A DNA stretch of 64,000 bases from Flavobacterium shii (GTDB taxonomy: Bacteria > Bacteroidota > Bacteroidia > Flavobacteriales > Flavobacteriaceae): positions 1 through 64,000 of the forward strand of contig NZ_JAOZEW010000013.1 in assembly GCF_025847235.1 (NCBI RefSeq), given 5' to 3'. The notes beneath the pieces were generated by a model. That model was given only the letters and a program-made list of their open reading frames with translations. It had not been told where the DNA came from and made no database searches. A program made the position numbers and the translations under genes. Shown piece by piece: positions 54,911-63,687 of this stretch. Numbering within the stretch: position 1 is the first letter of the stretch; each line of letters starts with the position of its first letter.

Positions 54911-55744
54911 CTACAACTTTTTGAAATCGGTAGGCTTCATGTTTTTTCTTTTCTTAAAGTAATTTGATAAATGACTTTCATCGGTAAAACCAAATTCGTA
55001 GGCAATTTGCTTGATAGGCATTTGGTTATTGGATATTCTTTTCTCAATTAATGTTGTTCTTAAATTATTAATGTAGTCACGATAACTAATGGAGAATGTT
55101 CTTTTAAAATAGGCACTAAAATAGGTTTGGGCTATATTAAAATGAGCCGAAATTGTTTTTATCTGAACTAATTTTGGATAATAGATATTCTGATGAATAT
55201 AGGATGTAATTTGTTCATTATCGATATGATTTCCTTTAATCTGTAGGTTCATGCCGCGTATTGTTTCCTTGATTAACCCAAAAATGGAAAGAATTTGATA
55301 AAATACAATTGGCGATGTTGTTACGTCAATTCTACTGTTATAAGCTGTAATGTTTTCTATAGTATTTTTTAGAATTGTTTTACAAGGCTCGTCTAATTTC
55401 AGGACTGTTTCTTTAAGTAGTTTGTCCCGCATAAATCCTTCGGGTGTATTGAGTAATAAATCATCGCAGAAAAGACTTTTATTAGAATTAAAATAATTAT
55501 CGGTAAATTTTATATATACAAATCGGGTGCATTTTTTTATATCAAAATAATGCTCGTCGTCTGGAGATATTACAAATAAATCACCTGATTTGTAAGGAAG
55601 TAAATTTTTGTTTATATGATGGATTCCAGAGCCTTTCATGATGTAAATAATCTCATAATAGGTATGACTATGAAAAGGAAGATGAAATTTTTCTTCTTCA
55701 AATTCATCTATGACAAGAGTTTTGAATTGATTTAATTTCGGCAT
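54911..55744 (-). CDS. AraC family transcriptional regulator with cupin domain
   Basis: 277 aa. N-terminal cupin (~1-95: HLPFHSHTYYEIIYIMKGSGIHHIN, GDLFVISPDDEHYF) and C-terminal AraC domain (~180-277: ISAHFNIAQTYFSAYFKRTF, IKQIAYEFGFTDESHLSNYFKKRKNMKPTDFKK). The cupin type binds sugars or small ligands. It is divergent from an MFS exporter with 105 bases between them, so regulation of that exporter is likely. Confidence 0.9.
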   Translation of the reverse strand: MPKLNQFKTLVIDEFEEEKFHLPFHSHTYYEIIYIMKGSGIHHINKNLLPYKSGDLFVISPDDEHYFDIKKCTRFVYIKFTDNYFNSNKSLFCDDLLLNTPEGFMRDKLLKETVLKLDEPCKTILKNTIENITAYNSRIDVTTSPIVFYQILSIFGLIKETIRGMNLQIKGNHIDNEQITSYIHQNIYYPKLVQIKTISAHFNIAQTYFSAYFKRTFSISYRDYINNLRTTLIEKRISNNQMPIKQIAYEFGFTDESHLSNYFKKRKNMKPTDFKKL

Positions 55745-55803
55745 TGCTTTATATGTACAAGTTTATGTCGTAAATATACAATTTATTTTGTGTTCATCAG
55801 AAG

Positions 55804-55811
55804 TAAATTTG
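55804..55811 (+). promoter_or_regulatory. -7 element TAAATTTG of the MFS gene
   Basis: A perfect TAnnTTTG 38 bases before the ATG at 55850. The nearest TTG is only 13 bases upstream, too close, so an activator such as the divergent AraC may be needed. Confidence 0.45.
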
Positions 55812-55849
55812 TCCCATAGAAAATTTATTCCTTTTCTTTAAAAAATCAA

Positions 55850-57016
55850 ATGAAAAAAAGTCTTATTGCGCTCTCATTGGGCGGTTTAACTATTGGGATT
55901 ACAGAGTTTGTGATGATGGGCTTGTTGCCAGACATTGCCTTGGATATGAAAGTTACAATTCCTGTGGCTGGATATTTAATTTCGGCATATGCTTTAGGAG
56001 TTGTAATTGGTGCTCCATTATTAGTAATTCTTGGCAGAAATTATCCACCAAAAAAAATGCTTTTAATTCTAGCAATTATGCTTGCTGCATTTAATGCACT
56101 TTCTATTATTGCACCTACTTACGAAATATTATTTGCTTCGAGATTACTCTCGGGGTTACCTCATGGTGCCTTTTTTGGAGTTGGAGCAGTTGTTGCAAGT
56201 CGTTTAGCCGATAAAGGTAAAGAAGCACAAGCAGTTTCTATAATGTTTGCCGGGTTAACACTGGCTAATTTAATCGGAGTTCCAATTGGTACCTATATAG
56301 GTCATCATTTTTTATGGCGTTATACATTTGTGCTTATTGCTATAATTGGATTACTTACGTTTCTTTTTATTTATTTATGGATGCCAAATTTAGAGTCTAA
56401 TAAAAATGGTAGTATAAAAATTCAATTACAGTTTTTTAAGAAAACCGAAGCATGGTTAATTATTGCAATAACAGGAATTGGTTCCGGAGGTTTGTTTGCG
56501 TGGATTAGTTACATCGCACCTTTGCTTACGAATGTTTCTAAATTTTCATCAGAAAGTGTTCCTTATATTTTAATTTTGGCAGGATTGGGAATGGTAATCG
56601 GAAATTTTATTGGAGGTAAACTAGCCGATAAATTCTCTCCGGCTACAATAATAATAACGTTGCTTTTTGTTATGGCGATAGATTTACTTTTGGTTTATTC
56701 TTTCTCGTATAATCAATACGCTTCTTTATTTCTGACGTTTTTAACGGGTTGTGTTTCGTTTTCGATTGTAGCACCAATCCAAATGTTAATGATTCAAACA
56801 GCAACTGGCGCCGAAATGATTGCTTCGGCGGCAATTCAGGCAAGCTTTAATATAGGAAATGCGTTAGGTGCTTTTTTAGGGGGATTACCTTTAATTGCAG
56901 GATATAATTATGCTTCTCCAAATTTAATAGGAGTAGGAATGGCGATTTTGGGAATACTCTTTACTTTTATATTTATACAAAGGAAAAAGAGTGCGTTGCA
57001 GACGCAAAGAGCTTAA
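55850..57016 (+). CDS. MFS transporter, DHA1 (AraJ/YdhP-like) family
   Basis: 388 aa, 12 predicted helices. TITEFVMMGLLPDIALDM-like start (here GITEFVMMGLLPDIALDM) and RLLSGLPHGAFFGVGAVVASRLA (~100-122) are typical of AraJ-type sugar or drug exporters. The C-terminus ends RKKSALQTQRA; its codons include a small palindrome (56992-57006), GC-rich compared with the rest, so the tail may come from a repeat insertion. Divergent from an AraC gene; convergent with gldM. Confidence 0.92.
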   Translation: MKKSLIALSLGGLTIGITEFVMMGLLPDIALDMKVTIPVAGYLISAYALGVVIGAPLLVILGRNYPPKKMLLILAIMLAAFNALSIIAPTYEILFASRLLSGLPHGAFFGVGAVVASRLADKGKEAQAVSIMFAGLTLANLIGVPIGTYIGHHFLWRYTFVLIAIIGLLTFLFIYLWMPNLESNKNGSIKIQLQFFKKTEAWLIIAITGIGSGGLFAWISYIAPLLTNVSKFSSESVPYILILAGLGMVIGNFIGGKLADKFSPATIIITLLFVMAIDLLLVYSFSYNQYASLFLTFLTGCVSFSIVAPIQMLMIQTATGAEMIASAAIQASFNIGNALGAFLGGLPLIAGYNYASPNLIGVGMAILGILFTFIFIQRKKSALQTQRA

Positions 57017-57026
57017 ATAAAAGCAC

Positions 57027-57058
57027 AAAAAAACTCCAATGAAAATTGGAGTTTTTTT
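57027..57058. terminator. Bidirectional terminator between MFS and gldM
   Basis: A perfect 14-bp stem with GAAA loop (57027-57040, 57045-57058), A-rich and T-rich ends on both strands. It can serve both convergent genes. Confidence 0.92.
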
Positions 57059-57098
57059 ATAGCTATTAATGAGTTACATGTAAATCAAAGCTACTTAC

Positions 57099-58640
57099 TT
57101 ATTGTATTTCAAAAATTACCGGAGCTGTTCTTGGTAATAAATAACTACCCGCTCCAACGAGTTTAGTATTAATCTCCGAGATAGTAACTTGATCACCTCT
57201 GCCTGCTTTTGAAAGTACAGATTTACATTGTGCATTTAATTTATTGCCAGAAACAACAATTGTAGGTTGTCCGGTAACTTTTAAATTAAATCCAACAACA
57301 TCTAATCCAACTTCGAAATCAAAATCAACTAATTTAGCGCCAACCGTTGCTACTTCTAGATTTGATTTAGGTCCTTTTACAACACCCATTTCTCCTCTAA
57401 TAGTTCCAGTTGGACTTGGAATACCTTTAATTCTAAAAGTTTTCTTATCAGAAACAGTAGAACCATTAGGCAATGTTCCAGTTACAACAATAGTTGTTTC
57501 AGTTCCTGTACCCGGGCTCATATTGTATTTTCCTGCTTTACCCGCAGAAGATAATCCTGGAGCACTTACTACAACTTTATTATCTGCAACACCTGCAAAT
57601 GATACTGAAATTGGGTTAACAACTCCTCTGTAAACTACATTCATTTTATCTGCAGAAATAGTAGCTGAGTTTGGTTTAGGAACTACAACATAGTTTCCAG
57701 AAAATTTAAGTGGAATTGTTTTTCCATCTTCCAAGAATGTAAATTGACCATTAATACTTTGTTCTCCAATTCCACCTGCAGTCATAGATATAATGGCTTG
57801 ACCATTAGCATCAATTTTACCTGGACCTGAAAAGGAAGTAGGTTTTGTGTTTTCGTCATAACGACCTAAAACAACTTTACCTGTAACAGTTTCTCCTTGA
57901 AAGTACGCACTTTTATCAAGAACTACAATTGCTTGGTAATTACTGTAAGATGCAGCAGCAACCGCAGCTTTTCCTAAAGCAGCACTATAAACATCTGATT
58001 CTGCTTTTTGAACGTCATTTTGCCAAGCAGACAGTTTTGCAACTGAAGCAACTGCTGGAAAACCTTTAAAGTGATAGGTTAAATATTTGTCTTTTAAACC
58101 TTCTTTATTTTTAACATCAGAAGTATCAAATTTATTATCAATCTCAGTTATAATTGCGCTGTACTTTTTATCAGTCAATGCAGCTTTCATATCAGCTTTA
58201 TATTTGTCGATCTTAGCAATAATCTCGTTGCCTTTTGCAGTATAACCTTCTCCAGTAAACCAATTGTCTATAGTATCGCCTTTGTCCATAGACTCGTAAG
58301 GTAATTTTCCAGTTGTTTTATCTACTTCAAATCCTTTTACTACATCGGCTTTTAATGTGCTTATGTAATTAAAAAATTCTTTAGTTATAGTTTCTACTTT
58401 GTGAGCTGTTCCTGCAGCCATTGCAAACTCTCCTTTTGCTTCAGCAGCTTTCTGATCTAATGAAGACAACATTTGTTCATTGCTTGCTGTTGCTGCAGAA
58501 TTAGAACTTTCAAATTTTTCATTCATTAAGCCAAAAGCAGATAATACTTCTTTTGACATATTCATTGCCAACATTGCGATGAAAACCAGATACATCAGGT
58601 TAATCATCTTTTGTCTGGGGGTTAATTTTCCTCCTGCCAT
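57099..58640 (-). CDS. gldM: Type IX secretion/gliding motor shaft protein GldM
   Basis: 513 aa, the normal length. N-terminal KLTPRQKMINLMYLVFIAMLAMNMSKEVLSAF (~5-36) is the single membrane helix with flanks that sits within the GldL ring. The periplasmic part has a helical section and then beta domains (SYLLPRTAPVIFEIQ at the end). GldM spans the periplasm and turns as part of the proton-driven T9SS motor. It lies 46 bases after gldL. gldK and gldN, usually on each side, are not here. Confidence 0.95.
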   Translation of the reverse strand: MAGGKLTPRQKMINLMYLVFIAMLAMNMSKEVLSAFGLMNEKFESSNSAATASNEQMLSSLDQKAAEAKGEFAMAAGTAHKVETITKEFFNYISTLKADVVKGFEVDKTTGKLPYESMDKGDTIDNWFTGEGYTAKGNEIIAKIDKYKADMKAALTDKKYSAIITEIDNKFDTSDVKNKEGLKDKYLTYHFKGFPAVASVAKLSAWQNDVQKAESDVYSAALGKAAVAAASYSNYQAIVVLDKSAYFQGETVTGKVVLGRYDENTKPTSFSGPGKIDANGQAIISMTAGGIGEQSINGQFTFLEDGKTIPLKFSGNYVVVPKPNSATISADKMNVVYRGVVNPISVSFAGVADNKVVVSAPGLSSAGKAGKYNMSPGTGTETTIVVTGTLPNGSTVSDKKTFRIKGIPSPTGTIRGEMGVVKGPKSNLEVATVGAKLVDFDFEVGLDVVGFNLKVTGQPTIVVSGNKLNAQCKSVLSKAGRGDQVTISEINTKLVGAGSYLLPRTAPVIFEIQ

Positions 58641-58686
58641 ATTTTCTAAATAATTAGTTTATTAATGATAATTGTCTTTTAACTAA

Positions 58687-59334
58687 TTATCCTTTATTAT
58701 TCATAGCCGAAAGCATACCACCATAAACATTGTTTAAAGAAGCAATATTTGCAGTCATTGATTGCATTTGCTCTTTTAATTTAGTTGCGTTTTCTGCAAT
58801 TTCTTTGTTCGCTTCTGCATTTCTTGAAGCACTTTCCAATTGAACTTTATATAAACTATTTAATGACTCCATTTGCGTAGCAGCTGTAGACAACTCTTCG
58901 CTGTATTTTTTAGTAGAAGCAATTGAATCAACTGTTGGAGCAATACCTTTAGCAGCAGATTCAAAGTTTTTGATACTGTTACCTAAGCTTGACATAAGTT
59001 CTCCGTCGATTTTAGCTTCTTTAAGCATAACATCTAATTTTTGAGATAACAAACCTTGTGTATCAGCTGTAGTATCAACTTTTGCGGTTTTAGTTTTTGC
59101 TTGTCCATTAGCCAATTCTGGATATGCTAATGTCCAATCTAATTCATCATCAACTGGTTCAAAAGCAGAAAGTGCGAAAATTAATGCCTCTGTTACTAAT
59201 CCAATTGAAAGCATCAATGTACCTGTTAAAGGTCCAATTTCAAAATGGGTGATCTTGAATAAAGCTCCAATAATTACTACTGCTGCTCCCATACCGTAAG
59301 CGAAATTCATCACTTTTTTACTTAATAATGCCAT
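58687..59334 (-). CDS. gldL: Type IX secretion/gliding motor stator protein GldL
   Basis: 215 aa. Two membrane helices (NFAYGMGAAVVIIGALFKIT and GTLMLSIGLVTEALIFALSAF); E49 in VTEALIF is the conserved intramembrane glutamate needed for proton flow. A cytoplasmic helical tail follows (LKEAKIDGELMSSLGNSIKNF, YSEELSTAATQMESLNSLY). GldL pentamers surround the GldM dimer helix. A -7 element lies about 80 bases upstream. First gene of a two-gene operon with gldM. Confidence 0.95.
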   Translation of the reverse strand: MALLSKKVMNFAYGMGAAVVIIGALFKITHFEIGPLTGTLMLSIGLVTEALIFALSAFEPVDDELDWTLAYPELANGQAKTKTAKVDTTADTQGLLSQKLDVMLKEAKIDGELMSSLGNSIKNFESAAKGIAPTVDSIASTKKYSEELSTAATQMESLNSLYKVQLESASRNAEANKEIAENATKLKEQMQSMTANIASLNNVYGGMLSAMNNKG

Positions 59335-59682
59335 AATTTGTCTTTTTTCTTGTTATTTGTTTCCATATAAAATGATATGGGTTTTGTTTAATAAAATTTG
59401 ATTGTTTGAAGCGGCAAAAGTATTTATAAATTATAGCTGTTATTGATGGTAAACGTTTTTATACTTATAAATTAAGACTTTTTTTATTTGTAAATTATTG
59501 TATTTCAGTTTGTTTGTAGTGTAGTTGTAACCAAGTATGATTATTTAGTATATCAAGTACTGAGAGATTGAGAGAAAAACAAAATCTAAGATGTTATATA
59601 AGCTCCTTAGGATGTAAAATAAAAGGTTATTTTTACTATATTAAGTTCAGTTTTTACATTATCAATATAAATTAATTTTAGA
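59335..59682. other. Divergent intergenic region gldL / sugar kinase
   Basis: 348 bases with the gldL -7 element at 59415-59422. The rest is AT-rich; no clear promoter for the + strand kinase and no ORF. Confidence 0.5.
59415..59422 (-). promoter_or_regulatory. -7 element TACTTTTG of gldLM
   Basis: A perfect TAnnTTTG on the minus strand, about 80 bases before the gldL start; leader about 70 bases. No good -33 element. Confidence 0.45.
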
Positions 59683-60585
59683 ATGAATAATAGAAAAAGG
59701 CTAAAGGCAGTGTCTTACGGAGAAGTACTTTGGGATGTTTTTGGGAATGAAAAGAAAATAGGCGGTGCTCCACTTAATGTTGCTTTGCGAATGAAAACCC
59801 TGGGTTGTGATGTTGCTATGATAAGTTGTGTAGGAAATGATCCAGACGGAGTTGCTATTGTAGATCAGGTTAAAAGCTTAGGCTTGGAAACCAGTACTAT
59901 TGTTAAATCTGAAGAATTTCCAACAGGATTAGTTCAGGTTTCATTAAACAAAATGGGATCGGCAAGTTATGAGATAAATTATCCATCGGCTTGGGATAAG
60001 ATAATTCTAAATGATTCTGCTAAAAAACTTGTTGGAGATGCCGATGTGCTTATTTATGGAAGTTTGGTTTGCAGGGATGAAGTATCGCGTTTGTCATTAG
60101 AAGAATTACTTCAAAATGATGTATATAAAGTTTTTGATGTCAATTTAAGAAAACCACATTACACTTATGATATAATCGAAAAACTAATGAAATCTGCCAA
60201 TTTTATAAAGTTTAATGACGAAGAGTTGTTAGAAATAGCTTTGGCTATGGGATCTCCTTTTACTGATTTGGAGGATAATATGGCATTTATTGCCAAAAAA
60301 ACAAACTCCAAAGCGATGTGTGTTACCAAAGGAAAACATGGGGCATCTTTGTTATGGGAAGGGAATTTATTTCATAATAGCGGTTATTCAATTAAGGTTG
60401 CAGACACAGTAGGGGCAGGAGATTCTTTTCTGGCAGCATTGATTACTTCATTGCTTACGGATACAGATCCGCAAAAATCAATAGATTTTGCTTGTGCAGT
60501 TGGGGCTTTAGTTGCCGAAGCTGTTGGCGCAAATCCTGAAATTTCTTATTCTAAAATAGAAGAACTGATACGTAAAGGATCTTAG
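59683..60585 (+). CDS. PfkB-family carbohydrate kinase (fructokinase-like)
   Basis: 300 aa. GEVLWDVFGNEKKIGGAPLNVALRMKTLG (~9-37) is the sugar-binding N-terminal signature and DTVGAGDSFLAALI (~245-258) the C-terminal signature with catalytic Asp and anion hole. VFDVNLRKPHY is the usual mid motif. Length and motifs fit bacterial fructokinases; another ribokinase-like sugar cannot be excluded. It stands alone, divergent from gldLM. Confidence 0.9.
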   Translation: MNNRKRLKAVSYGEVLWDVFGNEKKIGGAPLNVALRMKTLGCDVAMISCVGNDPDGVAIVDQVKSLGLETSTIVKSEEFPTGLVQVSLNKMGSASYEINYPSAWDKIILNDSAKKLVGDADVLIYGSLVCRDEVSRLSLEELLQNDVYKVFDVNLRKPHYTYDIIEKLMKSANFIKFNDEELLEIALAMGSPFTDLEDNMAFIAKKTNSKAMCVTKGKHGASLLWEGNLFHNSGYSIKVADTVGAGDSFLAALITSLLTDTDPQKSIDFACAVGALVAEAVGANPEISYSKIEELIRKGS

Positions 60586-60695
60586 TTATTTTAAGGTTCA
60601 AAGCTCGATAAAGATTGTGGATTTTTTGGTGAGACCTCTCCTTTCTCGTGATGAGAGGATTGAGAAAAAACAAGATTGAGAGTATATACTCATTT

Positions 60696-61094
60696 TTAAT
60701 TCGATTCAGCTAAACTTTCTATCTCATTAGCACTTTTTTCTAGCATAGTTTCTTTATGTTGTGCTCCCCAATTGCTTAATTGGCACCATATCGGAACCAG
60801 TTTTTTACTTATATCAGTGAGTTCATATTCTACACGAGGAGGAACTTCGGCATAAACAGTACGTTTTACCATTCCATCGCGCTCTAATTCTCTTAGTTGT
60901 AGAGTAAGCATGCGTTCCGTAATATTAGATATCTGGTTTCTTAATTCACCAAATCTTAGTTTTCCTATTTCAAGTTTACAAAGTATCAATAACTTCCATC
61001 GCCCACCTACAAGGCATACGGCGTAGGTAAGATTACATGTTGTTATGTAATTTCTATTCTCTGTGTTGGTAGATGTTTCCTTGCGTTTAGCCAT
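60696..61094 (-). CDS. HxlR family transcriptional regulator
   Basis: 132 aa winged helix-turn-helix: CNLTYAVCLVGGRWKLLILCKLEIGKLRFGELRNQISNITERMLTLQLRELERDGMVKR (~20-78), YAEVPPRVEYELTDISKKLVPIW (~81-103). A Cys at the usual HxlR sensing position (TTCNLTYAVC) is present, so redox or aldehyde sensing is possible. Divergent from a serine hydrolase-MFS pair; the gap holds an inverted repeat between overlapping promoters. Confidence 0.92.
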   Translation of the reverse strand: MAKRKETSTNTENRNYITTCNLTYAVCLVGGRWKLLILCKLEIGKLRFGELRNQISNITERMLTLQLRELERDGMVKRTVYAEVPPRVEYELTDISKKLVPIWCQLSNWGAQHKETMLEKSANEIESLAESN

Positions 61095-61110
61095 TACTTA
61101 CTTTTTTGTT

Positions 61111-61166
61111 AGTACCCTACAATGGGGTGTTTGTTATACAAAATTATGGTACTGTCTGTAATTTTG
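61111..61166. promoter_or_regulatory. Divergent hxlR / serine hydrolase promoters with inverted-repeat operator
   Basis: Minus strand: TTG at 61169-61167, 20-base spacer, TAATTTTG (61146-61139) for the HxlR gene. Plus strand: TAATTTTG (61159-61166) with a TTG 25 bases upstream, for the hydrolase. The inverted repeat AGTACC (61111-61116) / GGTACT (61148-61153) spans both, a plausible HxlR site. Confidence 0.5.
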
Positions 61167-61192
61167 CAACAATAATTAAAATATTAACAAAC

Positions 61193-62470
61193 ATGATTAA
61201 ATACACATTTTCGTTTATTATGGCAATAGCATTTATTGGAATTTCTGTGGAAGCACAAACAATCAAAAAAGAAAAATATGACCGTATCGATAAGCTTGCT
61301 GAACAACTTTTGAATCAAAAGAAAATTTCAGGCACATCTATTTTATTAATAAAAGACGGCACAGTAATTTATGAAAAGGCATTTGGTTTTGCAGATATTG
61401 AAACTAAGAAGCCAATGGAAACCAATAGTATTTTTAGGATAGCATCGCAAACAAAGGCAATTACCTCGATTGCAGCAATGATACTTTGGGAAGAAGGAAA
61501 ATTTCTTTTGGATGAGCCGGTTTCTAAATATATTCCAGCTTTTAAAAATCCAAAAGTACTTGTTTCCTTTAATGCGAAGGACAGTAGTTATACAACAAAA
61601 CCCGCATCAAGAGAGATTACGGTTCGTGACTTGTTTCGCCATACTTCGGGGATTACATATCCTGTATTTTCTATAGATGAGCGTTTTAATGCTATTTATG
61701 CCAAAGCTGGAATCACAACAGGAATAGGAAGTAAAGGTATTTTGAAAGAGGAGATTATAAAACTTGGAAATATGCCATTACTACATAATCCCAGTGAAGC
61801 ATTTACTTACGGATTAAATACTGATGTTCTTGGATATTTGGTCGAAATATGGAGCGGAAAGAAATTGGATGTTTTCTTTAAGGAAAGAATTTTCGAACCT
61901 TTAAATATGAATGATACTTATTTCACTTTACCCAAAGAAAAGGAAAATCGTTTAGTATCTGTTTATCATAATTTGAATTCAAAACTAGAAAAGGTAAAAA
62001 TTCCAATATATGAAGGAAATGAAATAATGTACCCAATCACTAAAGGGATTTATAATTCTGGCGGAGCTGGATTGAGTTCGACAACTGCCGATTATGGAAA
62101 GTTTCTTCAGATGCTTTTGAATAAAGGGGAATACAATCATAAACGATTGATTGGACAAAAAACTGTAGCGCTCCTTATGGAAAATCAGTTGAGCGATGCT
62201 GTAAAAATTAATGGAATGGGAGAGGATTTTCAATTTGGTTTAGGATTTGGCTTGGTAACCGAAAAGAATAAATACCTGTATTCTTCTAGTACAGGAACAT
62301 TCTATTGGGGCGGCGCATTTAATACGCATTATTGGGCAGATCCTAAAGAGGGACTTATAGGTCTTGTTTTTACGCAGGAATATATGCCTGAGTCTTATTG
62401 GGATTTAGGATTATTATTTAAAAATACAATTTATCCTTATTTAAATTCCGAAAGTAATGAAGGTAGATAA
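61193..62470 (+). CDS. Secreted serine hydrolase (beta-lactamase/class C family)
   Basis: Start at 61193 gives MIKYTFSFIMAIAFIGISVEAQ, a clean signal peptide (425 aa in all); the frame runs further upstream to 61106 but crosses the promoter. Catalytic S85-x-x-K88 (IASQTKAIT) and YGLNTDVLGYLVE match class C beta-lactamase-like esterases; the GAFNTHYWADPKE segment near the end is also typical. Substrate may be an ester or peptide; a true beta-lactamase is not implied. Its end overlaps the next MFS gene by 14 bases, so the two are coupled and probably work together. Confidence 0.88.
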   Translation: MIKYTFSFIMAIAFIGISVEAQTIKKEKYDRIDKLAEQLLNQKKISGTSILLIKDGTVIYEKAFGFADIETKKPMETNSIFRIASQTKAITSIAAMILWEEGKFLLDEPVSKYIPAFKNPKVLVSFNAKDSSYTTKPASREITVRDLFRHTSGITYPVFSIDERFNAIYAKAGITTGIGSKGILKEEIIKLGNMPLLHNPSEAFTYGLNTDVLGYLVEIWSGKKLDVFFKERIFEPLNMNDTYFTLPKEKENRLVSVYHNLNSKLEKVKIPIYEGNEIMYPITKGIYNSGGAGLSSTTADYGKFLQMLLNKGEYNHKRLIGQKTVALLMENQLSDAVKINGMGEDFQFGLGFGLVTEKNKYLYSSSTGTFYWGGAFNTHYWADPKEGLIGLVFTQEYMPESYWDLGLLFKNTIYPYLNSESNEGR

Positions 62471-63638
62471 GAAAATTGCATACGTAGGATGCCTGGGGAT
62501 GATAGGTATAATAACTACAGAATTTGGAATAATTGGAATTCTCCCGCAGATTGCTAACTATTATGGAGTTACTATCGATAAGGCTGCTTGTCTTTTAAGT
62601 GCATTTGCTCTGGTAATAGCGCTTACAGGTCCTTTTATGACTTTATTGTTTTCTGGATTTGATAGAAAAAAGATAATGCTTGCAACTATTTTTATTTTTT
62701 TATTATCAGCCGTTGTTTCGACATTATCACCGCCTTTTTGGCTTTTGATGATTGTGAGGATGTTACCGGCTTTTTTGCAGCCAGTATATATCGCCACTGC
62801 AATTGCAGCCGCTGTAGCTTCGGGTAAAAAAAGCCAAGAGAATCAATTAATGGGTATTGTTCTTGGCGGGATTGCTTTGGCAATGGTTACAACTGTTCCT
62901 GTAGCAACTTATTTGGCTAGTGTCTTTACATGGCAGGTTTCTTTTTTTGCTCAGGCAATAGTAAGCATGTTGGCTTTGGTTATGATTTTCAAGATAATGC
63001 CTTCAGGGAATGTACCCGAGAAAAAATCATACGGAAGTCAGATTAAGATTTTAAGCGATAAACCTTTCGTTTTAAGTACAGCAATGAACTTTTTTATGAT
63101 TGCTTCCTGGTTTTCGACCTATAGTTATTTTGCAGATTATTTAGTGAGAACAAGAAAGATTGATATGGAAACAATTAGTTATATGCTCTTGTTATTTGGT
63201 ATTATGGGGGTTTTCTCAAATTGGCTCTCGGGGAAAATGCTAACCAAAAGTATAACCAAGACAGTTACTTTTTTTCTTTCAGGAACAGTAATAATTCCGC
63301 TTATACTTGTTTATTCTGGCGATGGTATTTGGGTAACTGTGATTTTGGTTGCAATTTGGGGATTCTTTTATGCGCCATGTTTTTTAAATGCTTCGGCATA
63401 CATGATTTCTGCAGCACCAAAATCTTTGGAATTTGCTAATAGTCTGGCAACTTCTTTTGGAAATCTCGGAGTATTTCTAGGAACGGCTGTGGGAGGTTGG
63501 GTAATTTCTCAAAGTAGTATTAGTAATATTCCTTGGGCAGGAATGGGATTTGGGATATTATCATTATTAATGGTTGTTTGGAGAAGTATTCTGGAAAGGA
63601 ATGAAAGAAGACTTGTAATAATCAATTCGGTAAATTGA
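62457..63638 (+). CDS. MFS transporter, DHA1 family
   Basis: 393 aa, 12 helices. GMIGIITTEFGIIGILPQIANYYGVTIDKAACLLSAFALVIAL (~14-56) is the usual start of AraJ-type exporters. It starts within the last codons of the hydrolase gene (14-base overlap). Likely an efflux system induced through HxlR; substrate unknown. Confidence 0.9.
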   Translation: MKVDKKIAYVGCLGMIGIITTEFGIIGILPQIANYYGVTIDKAACLLSAFALVIALTGPFMTLLFSGFDRKKIMLATIFIFLLSAVVSTLSPPFWLLMIVRMLPAFLQPVYIATAIAAAVASGKKSQENQLMGIVLGGIALAMVTTVPVATYLASVFTWQVSFFAQAIVSMLALVMIFKIMPSGNVPEKKSYGSQIKILSDKPFVLSTAMNFFMIASWFSTYSYFADYLVRTRKIDMETISYMLLLFGIMGVFSNWLSGKMLTKSITKTVTFFLSGTVIIPLILVYSGDGIWVTVILVAIWGFFYAPCFLNASAYMISAAPKSLEFANSLATSFGNLGVFLGTAVGGWVISQSSISNIPWAGMGFGILSLLMVVWRSILERNERRLVIINSVN

Positions 63639-63687
63639 TAAATAAAAATACCTGCAAGGAAAACTACTTGCAGGTATTTTTATTTAT
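63638..63687 (+). terminator. Strong terminator after the hydrolase-MFS operon
   Basis: A perfect 21-bp stem (63638-63658 with 63667-63687), loop of eight bases; the outer part is A/T-rich, giving the U tract. It starts in the last base of the MFS stop codon. Confidence 0.92.

Noticed and set aside
56992..57006. TGCGT-N5-ACGCA hairpin in the last codons of the MFS gene as a repeat insertion
   Set aside because: The stem is only 5 bp; suggestive next to the YhcG palindrome but too short to claim.
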